Assembly: GCF_003814915.1 (NCBI RefSeq)
Contig: NZ_RKQK01000001.1
Coordinates: 450,031 to 514,030 of the forward strand
DNA: 64,000 nucleotides
DNA from: Pacificibacter maritimus
Lineage (GTDB): Bacteria; Pseudomonadota; Alphaproteobacteria; Rhodobacterales; Rhodobacteraceae
Direction of reading: 5' to 3'
The translations under genes were made by a program, and so were the position numbers. Shown in pieces: positions 26,354 to 35,418 of the stretch. Each line of letters begins with the position of its first letter. Position 1 is the first letter of the stretch. The notes under the pieces were generated by a model, which searched no databases, was not told where the DNA came from, and was given only the letters and a program-made list of their open reading frames with translations.

Positions 26354-28818
26354 TGCGCCAATTTTTTCTGACTTTTTGTCTTGTCCTGTCCCTATGTTTG
26401 CCACTGTCAGCATGGGGGCAAGATGCTGGCGCGCCTGATTATAAAGCTTGGGAAGACATCGCCAGTGCCACCGAACAATCCTTGCAAGATGGCGCACCTG
26501 ATGATGCCGCATTAGAAAATGTTCGCAGTGATTTGGTTGAGTGGCGGTCGCAGTTCTTGGGGGCTCAATCTGCCAATTCGGCCCGTATCGATACATTGCG
26601 CGCGCAGATTTCCAGCCTTGGCCCCGAACCTGCCGAGGGTGAAGAAGAGCCTGAAAACATTGCAGAGCGTCGCAAGGAATTGGCCACGCAGTTGGAACTT
26701 GCTTTGGCGCCTGTGCGCAATGCCGAAGAGTCCTTTACACGCGCTGATGGTTTGATCGGCGAAATTGACCGTATTTTGATCGCACGCCAAACCGATGCCT
26801 TGATGGAATTGGGGCCAACCCCCTTGAATCCTGTCGACTGGCCGCAAGCGATTGCTGATCTGACCCAAACAGGGCTGACCGCTTGGTATGTGGTGATCGA
26901 AAACACCCGCGACCCCCGTGCGCAGGCCACGTTAAAAGCAAATGCCGCCACTATTTTCGGGCTGATCTTATTGGGCCTATTGCTTTTGGTGCGCGGGCGG
27001 TCTGTGTCGCTTTTTGTGACGGGCAAGATTAAATCATGGGTGCGCGGCAAAGCGGGGCGCGCGGTCTCTGATTTTATCAGCTCTATCGGTCAGGTTATTT
27101 TGCCCACCGCTGGACTTTTCGCACTGACAGAAGCGGCAAAGGTATCGGGGCTCTTGGGGGAACGCGGTGTCGCGATATTCGATGCGCTGCCCACCATCGG
27201 CCTGTGTTATTTCATTGCGCGCTGGCTGTCTGGCCAAGCTCTGTTTGACAGCGAAACATCCGATGCGGTCTTTGATTTGACCCCATTGCAAACCCGCGAA
27301 GCCAGTGGGCATTTGGGCTTTATGGCCGTGATGTATGGTATCAATCTTTTGCTGGCGAAACTTGCGGTGATAGATGGCTATGCGCCTGAAACTTTGAATG
27401 TTTTGCGCTATCCTTTGGTGGTGATCTCAGCCCTATCCTTGTTTCGTTTGGCGCTGATATTTGCCGCTGTTGATCGCGCACAGCAAGACGACGTAGACGT
27501 GATTGACGGCTCAAGCCCTACGTTTGGCTTTGTTACCTTGGTGACCAACACGGCCGTTAAAATCATGCGCGTGGCCGCGCCTTTGGCCATTATCTTGGGC
27601 GCTATTGGCTATATGTCAGCAGCCTCTGGGATCGTGTTTCCCTTTGTTTTGACGCTGTGGCTTTTGGCGCTTTTGCTGGTTTTATCGCGCTTTGTCTCTG
27701 ATCTTTACAATGCCATCGCGCGGAATGAAGACGGCCAAACTGACGGGTTGATCCCTGTTTTGGTGTCCATTGTTTTGGTGGCCTGTTCCTTGCCGATTTT
27801 TGCGCTCATCTGGGGCGCGCGCGTTGAGCAGTTGTGGGAAATCTGGGCCCGCGTCAAACAAGGTGTGCCTTTGGGCGATGCGCAACTGTCGATCACCAAT
27901 GTTCTGACTTTCTTGATCGTTTTCGCCATTGGCTTTGGCATGACGCGGCTTTTGAAAACGGCTTTGTCCTCGACCATTTTGCCCAAAACCAAAATCGATA
28001 AAGGCGGTCAAACCGCCATCGTGTCGGGCACGGGCTATGTTGGCATTTTCTTGGCGGCCATCTTTGCCATCATGGCCGCTGGGATTGATCTATCGGCCTT
28101 GGCACTTGTTGCGGGCGCGCTTTCTGTTGGGATCGGTTTTGGTCTGCAAAACATTGTTCAGAACTTTGTCTCAGGTATCATCTTGTTGATCGAACGCCCC
28201 GTGTCAGAAGGGGATTGGATCGAAGTGGGGGGGCAAATGGGCTTTGTGCGCAATATTTCCGTGCGCTCCACGCGGGTTGAAACCTTTGACCGTACTGATG
28301 TGATTGTCCCCAACGCTGACCTGATTTCCAACTCAGTCACCAACTACACGCGCGGCAATTCTTTGGGGCGTGTGACGCTGAAAGTGGGCGTGGCTTACGG
28401 CACAGATACACGTAAGGTCGAAGGCCTGTTACGGGACATTATCTCTGCACAACCTGGTGTGGTAAAGTCGATTGATCCGCAGGTCTTGTTCATGGGCTTT
28501 GGCGCGGACGCGCTTGATTTCGAAGTCCGCGCGATCTTGTATGACGTGAAAACATTGCTGAAAGTGACCAGCGATGTGAACCACGAAATCGCACAGAAAT
28601 TCAGCGCTGAAGGCATTGAGATTCCCTTTGCTCAGCGCGATATCTGGTTGCGAAACCCCGAAGCCTTGCGCGGTGATACACCGCCCAAAGCGCCAAGTCA
28701 GCCACAAGAAAAAACCGCCCCTGAAATCACTTCACAAGACAACCAAGCAGAGATCCCGATTGAAGATCAGATCACCGTGGATGTGCCCGAAGTTGATGCC
28801 GATGGAGACATGACATGA
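26353..28818 (+). CDS. MscS-family mechanosensitive channel with N-terminal DUF3772 domain
   Basis: The 821-residue protein has a signal peptide ending near AWG (residue 22) and a periplasmic helical DUF3772 region. About ten membrane segments lie between residues 195 and 620. The MscS pore and beta domain has GIGFGLQNIVQNFVSG as the pore helix and ERPVSEGDWIEVG after it. An acidic C-terminal tail rich in Pro/Gln ends the protein. Large MscK/DUF3772-type channels protect against hypo-osmotic shock. It starts at the cysK stop (TAATG) and ends overlapping alaX by 4 bp, so the three genes form one unit. Confidence 0.93.
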   Translation: MRQFFLTFCLVLSLCLPLSAWGQDAGAPDYKAWEDIASATEQSLQDGAPDDAALENVRSDLVEWRSQFLGAQSANSARIDTLRAQISSLGPEPAEGEEEPENIAERRKELATQLELALAPVRNAEESFTRADGLIGEIDRILIARQTDALMELGPTPLNPVDWPQAIADLTQTGLTAWYVVIENTRDPRAQATLKANAATIFGLILLGLLLLVRGRSVSLFVTGKIKSWVRGKAGRAVSDFISSIGQVILPTAGLFALTEAAKVSGLLGERGVAIFDALPTIGLCYFIARWLSGQALFDSETSDAVFDLTPLQTREASGHLGFMAVMYGINLLLAKLAVIDGYAPETLNVLRYPLVVISALSLFRLALIFAAVDRAQQDDVDVIDGSSPTFGFVTLVTNTAVKIMRVAAPLAIILGAIGYMSAASGIVFPFVLTLWLLALLLVLSRFVSDLYNAIARNEDGQTDGLIPVLVSIVLVACSLPIFALIWGARVEQLWEIWARVKQGVPLGDAQLSITNVLTFLIVFAIGFGMTRLLKTALSSTILPKTKIDKGGQTAIVSGTGYVGIFLAAIFAIMAAGIDLSALALVAGALSVGIGFGLQNIVQNFVSGIILLIERPVSEGDWIEVGGQMGFVRNISVRSTRVETFDRTDVIVPNADLISNSVTNYTRGNSLGRVTLKVGVAYGTDTRKVEGLLRDIISAQPGVVKSIDPQVLFMGFGADALDFEVRAILYDVKTLLKVTSDVNHEIAQKFSAEGIEIPFAQRDIWLRNPEALRGDTPPKAPSQPQEKTAPEITSQDNQAEIPIEDQITVDVPEVDADGDMT

Positions 28819-29531
28819 CCCAAGCCCTGTTTCGCGACGATGCCTATACCCAAGACGCAAATGGGGTGATCACCGCACATACGCCTGAGGGTGGCTTGAT
28901 TTTGGATGCGTCGATTTTCTATCCCACGGGCGGCGGTCAACCTGGCGATAGCGGGCGTTTGGAATGGGCAGGCGGTGCGATTAGTATCGCCACTGCGCTC
29001 AAAGGCGATGGAGATGATATCATCCTTGTCCCCTCAGAACCCGCGGCCTTGCCCGCTGTTGGCACGCAAGTCGTGCAGCGCCTTGATTGGGGCCGCCGTC
29101 ATAGACACATGCGTATTCACACCGCCTTGCACCTCTTGTCTGTGGTTATCCCTATGCCAGTAACAGGCGGCTCTATCGGGGCCGATAAGGGCCGATTGGA
29201 TTTTGCCATGGATACGCCACCAGAAGATAAACAAGCGCTGGAAGAGGCTTTAAATGCGCTGATTGAGCAGGATTTGCCGGTGACCGATCAATGGATTTCA
29301 GACGAAGTCCTTTTGGCCGATCCTTCCATCGTCAAAACCATGTCCGTCATGCCGCCGATGGGGCAGGGCCGAGTGCGTTTGGTGCGAATTGGGGATGATG
29401 TGACGCAGGTTGATTTGCAACCCTGCGGTGGCACTCATGTGGCACGCACATCTGAAATTGGCCGTATCCGCTTTGGCAAGATCGAGAAAAAGGGGCGTAT
29501 GAACCGCCGCGTTGCCATTCATTTGGACTAA
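28815..29531 (+). CDS. alaX: AlaX-type alanyl-tRNA editing protein
   Basis: The 238-residue protein is a free-standing version of the alanyl-tRNA synthetase editing domain, which hydrolyses mischarged Ser- or Gly-tRNA(Ala). Zinc ligands are in HTALHLL (about residue 100) and CGGTHVARTSEIG (about residue 200). The N-terminal part has the GGGQPGDSG motif of the adjoining beta-barrel. It overlaps the channel gene by ATGA and is the last gene of the cysK unit. A tRNA-Ser gene lies 104 bp downstream. That is probably coincidence, although serine is the misacylated amino acid this family removes. Confidence 0.92.
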   Translation: MTQALFRDDAYTQDANGVITAHTPEGGLILDASIFYPTGGGQPGDSGRLEWAGGAISIATALKGDGDDIILVPSEPAALPAVGTQVVQRLDWGRRHRHMRIHTALHLLSVVIPMPVTGGSIGADKGRLDFAMDTPPEDKQALEEALNALIEQDLPVTDQWISDEVLLADPSIVKTMSVMPPMGQGRVRLVRIGDDVTQVDLQPCGGTHVARTSEIGRIRFGKIEKKGRMNRRVAIHLD

Positions 29532-29635
29532 GATAGGTCTTTTTGAGCCCACAAATCGCAAGCTGCGGAAAATATTCATTTTGTCGCGTTTGAGGGCTTG
29601 TTCCCGTCAAAACACTTCGTTAGAAACCCGCCAAC

Positions 29636-29725
29636 GGACAGGTGGCCGAGTGGTCGAAGGCGCACGCCTGGAAAGTGTGTAGGCGGGAGACCGTCTCCAG
29701 GGTTCGAATCCCTGTCTGTCCGCCA
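29636..29725 (+). tRNA. tRNA-Ser (anticodon GGA)
   Basis: A 90-nt class II tRNA with encoded CCA. The acceptor GGACAGG pairs with TCTGTCC, the D arm contains GGCCGAGTGGTCGAAGGC, and the anticodon stem CACGC/GTGTG has loop CTGGAAA. A long variable arm (GGCGGGAGACCGTC region) and a T arm CAGGG-TTCGAAT-CCCTG complete it. It reads UCC/UCU codons. A weak stem-loop (AGACA ... TGTCTTT) 6-45 bp downstream may end the transcript. Confidence 0.96.
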
Positions 29726-30265
29726 CTTACCCTTTAGACATTTGCTGTAATTTCCCTCTCGGGTGTCTTTATTGACGACCCGATGCAAGTGTTTGCGCTA
29801 TGGATCTGGGGGCTCACAGGCATTTGGAGTATTCCGTTTGGCGCGCGGGGAAGGCCAGATTTGCATGCTCAGCGCAGAATGTCTTAGCTGAATTGCCCCT
29901 AGCATTACATGTGGTGAAAGGCGCGGCAGGAAACTGCGGCAGGGGCACAAATGATGCGCGTCGGAAACTGGGGTGTTGGGCTTTGAAATAGGCGTGAGTA
30001 ACAGCTTTGTGAATGGATCTGGTGTATTTCCTGAGTGTTTTAATAGGATTACGGATTGCCAGTAAAAAAGATGAAGACTATGGTCCGTCACGCCAGCTAA
30101 ACGCAAGCCTTACAGTCTAAACAAAATACAGTTCCACCACGCTTGCGATAGCAATTTAACAGGTTTCACTCAGGTCGTTTGGTAATGATTGCCGTGGTGG
30201 AACTGTCGTTTTTTCTTGGTTTTCGTGTGGGTTACAGGACTTAAACTCAACGGAGCCTCCCTCTC
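29726..30265. other. 540-bp intergenic region upstream of the TonB-dependent receptor
   Basis: No credible protein gene is seen. It holds the tRNA 3' end, the presumed receptor promoter and, near its end, a long inverted repeat followed by T residues (30128-30214). The region could encode a small RNA or a regulated leader. I found no cobalamin box or classical Fur box in it. Confidence 0.5.
30128..30214 (+). terminator. Long inverted repeat with U-tract in front of the TonB receptor gene
   Basis: ACAGTTCCACCACG (30128-30141) and CGTGGTGGAACTGT (30193-30206) are perfect 14-bp complements. GCAAT/ATTGC can extend the stem past a bulge. The right arm is followed by CGTTTTTTC. It ends 51 bp before the receptor start codon. 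It has terminator form, so it may end an upstream small RNA or act as an attenuator of the receptor. Confidence 0.6.
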
Positions 30266-32296
30266 ATGGCCAGATTATCGACAGTTCTTTACACAACGCT
30301 TTTGACCACACTTCCCGTCGCGCTTTTGGCGCAGGATATGACCTTTGATGAAGATGTCATGATGCTGGATGAAATCACAGTTTCAACCGCCTCAGGTATT
30401 GCCACGACAGTGCAAGACGCGCCTGCTTCGATCACGGTGATCGATCAAGAGATGTTAGCACAAGAGGGCGCGCGCGATCTCAATGACGTCTTGCGCCAAG
30501 TGCCTGGTTTGAACCTGACACGGGGCAATGATGGCACATCAAGTGTGTCTTTTCGTGGCATTTCATCCAACCGCACCCTGACGCTTGTTGATGGCAAACG
30601 GGTGAGCACGGGCAAAAGCTTTGCGCGGCATTATCAAGGTGACTTGAATGTTGTGCCAATTGACGCAATCGAACGTGTTGAAATTGTACGAGGGCCGATG
30701 TCGACGCTTTACGGGTCAGATGCCATGGGCGGGGTGATCAATATCATCACCAAAGAGGCACCTGGCGTTTGGTCTGGCTCTGTCTCCACGAATTTCGGCT
30801 TTGGCGAAGAGGCCACAACGGGCGATAGCCGTCAGGTTTCAGGCTATCTCAGCGGTCCTTTGAGCGAGACTGTGGATGTGGAACTTTGGGCTAAAAAATC
30901 CGAACGCGACGCGCCTGATGCTTTTACTTACACTGATGAAAACGATGTAGATCAAGAGGTCTACGGGTCTGAGGGATCAAACTCCGACGAGCTTGGCGCA
31001 AGGCTGAGCTGGCGCCCCAACGGCGAAATCGAATGGGGGCTTGAGGCGACCGCAGGACATGAAAACTATCTGGCTGCCGACGGGGGCGATGACACGACCA
31101 AGATCACCCGCGATAGTGTTGCATTAACCAATGAATGGCTGCTGGGGAACGGCAGTCTGTCCAGCTATTTGCGCAAAGAAACATCTTCAAATGCGGCATG
31201 GTCGGGGACCGAATGGAATGATCCGATCGAATATGACACGCTGACATTCGAGACAAGATTCAGCGCGGAAACGGCTGTGAATGGCCGCAGCTTGGCTTAT
31301 ACTTTGGGCGGCACATTGGCCAAAGATGAACTTGTAGACCCTGCGACCAACCGTGATGGCGCTTTGATCGCGGGCGAGGTTGTCACAGGCGCGCTTTATG
31401 CAGAAGGGCGCTATGATATTTCTGATCGCCTGACTGTGACGGGCGGTTTGCGCTATGATCACCACGAAAACTTTGGCGACCATTTCACGCCACGCCTTTA
31501 CGCCAATTACGATTTGGGCAGCGGTTACATGTTGAAAGCAGGCTATGCGCAGGCTTTTGTCGCCCCCGATTTGCGGACTTTGAATCCCGATTACAAAATG
31601 TCGTCGCGGGGCAATGGCTGTAAACCTTATCCTGGCCCCTGTGTGATTTACGGCAACCCCGATATCGAACCTGAAACCTCAGACAATTACGAAATCGGCG
31701 TGAACTACCAAGGCGGTGTGTTGGATTGGGAACTGACAGCCTTTTACAACGATATCACCAATATGATCGGCGCACGCAAAACAGGTGAAACCGATGCAGG
31801 CAGTGGATTTGATGTCTTCGAGCGCACCAATCTGGAAAGCGGGACGACTGCAGGGATCGAAGGTGGTCTATCGTGGGAGGTCTCTGACACTCTAACATGG
31901 ACCAATTCCTTCACCTTTTTGGCGAAATCCGAATTCCGCTACGAAGGATTGGATCATGCCTTCCCCATGGCCACAACGCCGAAACTGAACATCACGACAG
32001 GTGCCAATTGGCGCGCCACGGACCGTTTTTCACTCTCGGGCAGCGCGACCTATGTGGGCAAACAGGTCGGCTATATCACCGAAGGCGAGCTTAGCGATGA
32101 AGAAGCACAGGCCGTCCCAGCAGGTCAAAACAGCGATCCATATGTTTTGGTCGATGTTGCTGCCTCATTTAACCTCACGGACAATGCAAAATTAAACCTC
32201 GGGATCGACAATCTATTCGACCAACAACCTGCAGATGACACATCTTACCGTGAAAATGGGCGTCTGTTTTCAATCGGCCTGACGACCACATTCTGA
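30266..32296 (+). CDS. TonB-dependent outer-membrane receptor (siderophore-type)
   Basis: The 676-residue protein has a signal peptide ending ALLAQ (about residue 23) and a TonB-box-like DEITVSTASG. The plug domain has QDAPASITVIDQEML, VRQVPGLNLTRG-type strands and RGPMSTLYGSDAMGGVINI. A 22-strand barrel follows, with IEPETSDNYEIGVNY and the final GRLFSIGLTTTF ending in Phe. A loop Cys pair (GCKPYPGPC) resembles catecholate siderophore receptors of the FepA/CirA group. The ligand is therefore probably an iron chelate, but this is inference. It converges on tonB, and the shared locus suggests the exbB-exbD-exbD-tonB proteins energise it. Confidence 0.93.
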   Translation: MARLSTVLYTTLLTTLPVALLAQDMTFDEDVMMLDEITVSTASGIATTVQDAPASITVIDQEMLAQEGARDLNDVLRQVPGLNLTRGNDGTSSVSFRGISSNRTLTLVDGKRVSTGKSFARHYQGDLNVVPIDAIERVEIVRGPMSTLYGSDAMGGVINIITKEAPGVWSGSVSTNFGFGEEATTGDSRQVSGYLSGPLSETVDVELWAKKSERDAPDAFTYTDENDVDQEVYGSEGSNSDELGARLSWRPNGEIEWGLEATAGHENYLAADGGDDTTKITRDSVALTNEWLLGNGSLSSYLRKETSSNAAWSGTEWNDPIEYDTLTFETRFSAETAVNGRSLAYTLGGTLAKDELVDPATNRDGALIAGEVVTGALYAEGRYDISDRLTVTGGLRYDHHENFGDHFTPRLYANYDLGSGYMLKAGYAQAFVAPDLRTLNPDYKMSSRGNGCKPYPGPCVIYGNPDIEPETSDNYEIGVNYQGGVLDWELTAFYNDITNMIGARKTGETDAGSGFDVFERTNLESGTTAGIEGGLSWEVSDTLTWTNSFTFLAKSEFRYEGLDHAFPMATTPKLNITTGANWRATDRFSLSGSATYVGKQVGYITEGELSDEEAQAVPAGQNSDPYVLVDVAASFNLTDNAKLNLGIDNLFDQQPADDTSYRENGRLFSIGLTTTF

Positions 32297-32359
32297 TCCG
32301 ATCGCTATATCAATCATAGCTCAGGCGTAGATCATCCTTTGCGCCTGAACACATAAAAT

Positions 32360-32397
32360 AAACGCGGCAGGCTTTGATCTTGCCGCGTTTTGCGTTT
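32360..32397. terminator. Bidirectional terminator between receptor and tonB
   Basis: AAACGCGGCA and TGCCGCGTTT form a perfect 10-bp stem with an 11-nt loop. TTTTGCGTTT follows on the plus strand and TTTATTTTAT on the minus strand. The 269-bp gap otherwise holds nothing recognisable. Confidence 0.85.
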
Positions 32398-32565
32398 GGG
32401 CCATGGATAGGCAAATAGGTCAAACTGCTGCACTCAGGGGTCTTAAATGCAGGGCAACTGGGCCTGTGACACTTGAGTTTTCGACAGGCAAAATCCAAAT
32501 CCTAACAATTTGGGGCAAAAGCGGGGGCAGGGTGCCACCACCCGCAGTCCAAAATGTAAGACGCT

Positions 32566-33420
32566 TTATTGAAAAGCAATCGGCAAGTTAAATGTATAGC
32601 TTGCCTCTGTCAGGCCTTTGGGGGCTGAAGGCATTTTGCCTGCGCGTGATACAGCTTGCAAAGCGGCGTCATCCAATGCGGCAATGCCTGATGATCCGCT
32701 CACTTGGGCCGCTGTAATTGTCCCTGAGCGCGCCACTGTGATGCGCAGGGTTGTGCGACCTGTCTTGGAGGCCCCATGTGGCGCGCGCTTTTTGCGATTG
32801 ATCCGTGACCGAATTTGCGCGCCCCATTGAGCCATCAGGCTTGCCTGTTGCGATTTACTGAGGCTTGCGGCCGATGATTTTCCCGCTGTGCCAGCCGCTT
32901 GCCCGCCACCGCTGCCAGATGCCTTTTGTGCGTTTTGCCCCTGTGATGCTTTGCCTGTCTGGGTTGCATCAGGGGCGCTTGGCGCAGATTTGACGACGGG
33001 TTTCGGTTTTACAGCGGGTTTCGGCTTTGGTCTGGCTTTTGGCGCGATTTTCGGAACAGGTTGCGGCGCAGGTGCATCAACCACAGGGGGTTGGGGCGTG
33101 GACGTGGTCATATCAGGCAAAGCCACAGCCGCCGATTGGGACGGGGCCAGATCGGGCATCGCAGTTGGCGTCACCACAGGTGCTGCGTCTTGTGGTGGCG
33201 CAATCTGCGAAAGCGGCGCAACTGTTTGCGTCACTTCTACGGGTTTTTCCCAATCTGCGACCATCTGTTCGATCTGTGCGTTCGCAGCCTGCAAGCTCAT
33301 CAAAGACGCGCCTTCATTACCTGCTGCTTCGGCCCCGTCGGTCGGCGCTTTGGTCAAAAATCCTAAGTGCAATGCGACGGCAAGACCGCCAAAGATTAAA
33401 GGTTCAAAAACACGTTTCAT
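32566..33420 (-). CDS. tonB: Energy transducer TonB
   Basis: The 284-residue protein has a single N-terminal membrane anchor (about residues 8-24). A long Pro/Ala/Lys-rich spacer follows, with PKP repeats (about 85-155) that span the periplasm. The C-terminal TonB domain has GRTTLRITVARSGTITAAQV and ends in YTFNLPIAF. It transmits proton-motive force from ExbB/ExbD to outer-membrane receptors. Its ATG overlaps the exbD stop by 4 bp. The convergent receptor gene nearby is the natural client. Confidence 0.92.
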   Translation of the reverse strand: MKRVFEPLIFGGLAVALHLGFLTKAPTDGAEAAGNEGASLMSLQAANAQIEQMVADWEKPVEVTQTVAPLSQIAPPQDAAPVVTPTAMPDLAPSQSAAVALPDMTTSTPQPPVVDAPAPQPVPKIAPKARPKPKPAVKPKPVVKSAPSAPDATQTGKASQGQNAQKASGSGGGQAAGTAGKSSAASLSKSQQASLMAQWGAQIRSRINRKKRAPHGASKTGRTTLRITVARSGTITAAQVSGSSGIAALDDAALQAVSRAGKMPSAPKGLTEASYTFNLPIAFQ

Positions 33421-33821
33421 TTTGCTGCGACCACCAAAGATACATTGCTTAATCCTGCCGCGGCGAGAGATTTCAAAACCGCAGCGACACGTGCAGCACT
33501 TGTCTGGGCATCTGCGCGCAGTTGTGGGGCAAAGGCTGTTGTCTCTGTCTGGCCTGCGACTGCGGCTGCGAATGCCGCCAAAGCGGCTTCATCCATGTGG
33601 TCTTCAAACCCAAGCACGCCGTCTTTTGAGACATACAGAATTGGCGTGCTTTGCGCGTTGTCTTGGGCCTGCCCTAAAGGCGGGCTGACCTCAAAGGGTT
33701 CAGGGGTGACAAGCGTTGATGTCATGAGGAAAAAGATCAGCAGCAAAAACACCACATTGATCATTGGCACAATGGATTCAGCACGGGGCTTTTGCGGGGA
33801 AGGCGCGAAGTTCATAGTCAT
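33417..33821 (-). CDS. exbD: ExbD/TolR family biopolymer transport protein (second copy)
   Basis: The 134-residue protein has a single membrane helix (about residues 18-38, PMINVVFLLLIFFLMTS). Just before it lies the proton-path region SIVPMIN, though the usual Asp appears here as Asn at that place. A small periplasmic domain follows. ExbD works with ExbB to energise TonB. It overlaps both neighbours by 4 bp. The upstream copy keeps the expected Asp (PMIDVVF), so this one may be a structural rather than proton-carrying partner. Confidence 0.9.
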   Translation of the reverse strand: MTMNFAPSPQKPRAESIVPMINVVFLLLIFFLMTSTLVTPEPFEVSPPLGQAQDNAQSTPILYVSKDGVLGFEDHMDEAALAAFAAAVAGQTETTAFAPQLRADAQTSAARVAAVLKSLAAAGLSNVSLVVAAK

Positions 33822-34198
33822 TCAATCAGCACAATATTGGTATAATCCGCTGCTGCCAAAGCTTCGTGCACGGAAATGACATGCTGTAAATTGGCGTCCT
33901 CAAGGCCGCGCAACACGATCGCATCTGACGGATTTTCTGTAAGTTTTGCAAGCTCTTGGATGATCTGCGCTAGGCTCATAGGGGTCTTGTTGAGGCGCAG
34001 TTCGTTGGGGGTGACATCTATCAGGCGTGGTGCGCCCGTATATGTCCCGCCGCCCCCCGCCAAAGGCAAGGGAATAACCATGTCTGTGCCAAAACGTGAG
34101 GCCAGCATGAAAAACACCAGCAGTAAAAACACCACATCGATCATTGGCGTAAGGCTTGGCCTGCGGCGGGGTCTTTCGGTGAAACCAAGATCCATCAC
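33818..34198 (-). CDS. exbD: ExbD/TolR family biopolymer transport protein (first copy)
   Basis: The 126-residue protein has the canonical LTPMIDVVFLLLVFFML helix, with the membrane Asp at about residue 21 that carries protons in ExbD/TolR. A short periplasmic domain ends in DYTNIVLIE. Together with the second ExbD-like protein it probably forms a mixed pair in one ExbB pentamer, as proposed for systems with two ExbD genes. It overlaps exbB and the second exbD by 4 bp each. Confidence 0.92.
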   Translation of the reverse strand: MMDLGFTERPRRRPSLTPMIDVVFLLLVFFMLASRFGTDMVIPLPLAGGGGTYTGAPRLIDVTPNELRLNKTPMSLAQIIQELAKLTENPSDAIVLRGLEDANLQHVISVHEALAAADYTNIVLIE

Positions 34199-35145
34199 TC
34201 AGCTGCCATTTTTGCTTGGGCTTCAGTCTGCGCAGGTTGCGGCAGATCAGCGATGAAAATGCGGGCCGATAGATCTTCTAAATCTGCACGCAGAGCGTTG
34301 ATGATGGCCTCAAACCACGTCAATGCAGCTGATGCGGGGATGGCCACGGCCATACCTGCGGCTGTGGTCAGCAAAGCTTCCCAAATACCGCCAGCCAAGA
34401 GGGCAGGATCTGCTTGGCTGCCCGCCGCTTGCAGCGCTTGAAAGGCAGAAATCATGCCCAAAACTGTGCCGAGCAGACCCAACAGGGGCGCAATCGTTGC
34501 GATCAATTCTAAGGCGCGCAGCCCTGATGAGGCTTGTCCCAACAGACCTTTCGCGACCCGTGTGGTTTCTTCGCGGGCGTTTTCATCTGATAGGTTCATG
34601 CGCGCCTTTAGGGCTGCTGTGGTCAGCTGTGCGCGAAAACTGCGGCGGCGTGATACGAGATCAATCGCGCCTTGCACTTCGCCCTTTTCCCACAGCGCAA
34701 CGGCCTGCACTGACGTGTTACGCGACCATGCGCCGATCAGGATAAAACGCCATGTTTTCCATAAGATAAGCGCCACTGTTGCAACAGATAAAGCGGTGAT
34801 GGCCCAAATAGATGGACCGCCTTGCCGTAAAAAATCCACAGCGCGATTTTTGGCTGGCGTCACTGTGTTTTCTGCGGTTTCAGTCGCTTCGACGTCAGCG
34901 GGGCGCGTTTCAGAACCTGTAGCTGTAACTGTATCTATAGCTGGCGGCGCGGGGCTGACGGACTGCGCTGTGGTCGTGGCAGTTTGCTCTGTGGGGGCAT
35001 CTTTGAGTGCAGTGCTCTGTCCACCATCTTGCCCATGGGCCGTCTGCGCGCCTGAAAGCATTTGAAAGGCGGCCAGTGTCAAAACCAAAGCGAAGCTGGC
35101 TGAAGCTTTTCGAACTGTGGCGGTAAATGTATATGGGGATGTCAT
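34195..35145 (-). CDS. exbB: ExbB/TolQ family proton channel protein with periplasmic extension
   Basis: The 316-residue protein starts with a probable signal peptide (LVLTLAAFQMLSGAQTAHG) and a Thr/Ala-rich periplasmic segment to about residue 105. The MotA/TolQ/ExbB core has helices near 112-130, 220-245 and 262-282, with the family motif GLLGTVLGMISAFQAL and GMAVAIPASAAL. It forms the inner-membrane proton channel with ExbD. It is the first gene of the exbB-exbD-exbD-tonB operon, where all junctions are 4-bp overlaps. AAAGG lies nine bases before the start. Two palindromes lie in its promoter region. Confidence 0.92.
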   Translation of the reverse strand: MTSPYTFTATVRKASASFALVLTLAAFQMLSGAQTAHGQDGGQSTALKDAPTEQTATTTAQSVSPAPPAIDTVTATGSETRPADVEATETAENTVTPAKNRAVDFLRQGGPSIWAITALSVATVALILWKTWRFILIGAWSRNTSVQAVALWEKGEVQGAIDLVSRRRSFRAQLTTAALKARMNLSDENAREETTRVAKGLLGQASSGLRALELIATIAPLLGLLGTVLGMISAFQALQAAGSQADPALLAGGIWEALLTTAAGMAVAIPASAALTWFEAIINALRADLEDLSARIFIADLPQPAQTEAQAKMAAE

Positions 35146-35159
35146 CGCGCTAAGCCTTT

Positions 35160-35180
35160 GTCGAAGAATAATATTTCGAC
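35160..35180 (-). promoter_or_regulatory. Palindrome next to the exbB start
   Basis: GTCGAA and TTCGAC are inverted around an AT-rich 9-bp centre, 15 bp upstream of the exbB ATG. The position fits a repressor operator or leader site. The sequence does not match the Irr or RirA consensus as I know them. Confidence 0.45.
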
Positions 35181-35204
35181 TGTGCTATGAATGTCGATTA
35201 ATTT

Positions 35205-35222
35205 TGTCAAGTATATCTTGAC
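35205..35222 (-). promoter_or_regulatory. Palindrome overlapping a -35-like TTGACA for the exbB operon
   Basis: GTCAAG-TATAT-CTTGAC is a perfect 6-bp inverted repeat. On the minus strand its right arm forms TTGACA, a consensus -35 hexamer about 60 bp before the exbB start. The matching -10 is weak. This is where a regulator would block the operon promoter. Confidence 0.5.
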
Positions 35223-35418
35223 TGATTTAGTAGGGATAAGGGCTCTATACGCCACCGCTCACAGCTTTGTGTTCATGCGTGCGACTTTTGACAGAAGTCC
35301 TCGGGGCGTCGTTGCCCGTGTTTCACGACAACAGCCCGAGCAACGCATTGTGTCATGCGTGCGCGAAAGAAATTTTCCCAGCCTTCAGGACAGGATGAAA
35401 ATTGGATCCAAATAGGTG

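Noticed and set aside
29798-30106. 102-residue frame on the minus strand between tRNA-Ser and the receptor
   Set aside because: No start signal and no coding-like composition; better explained as non-coding.
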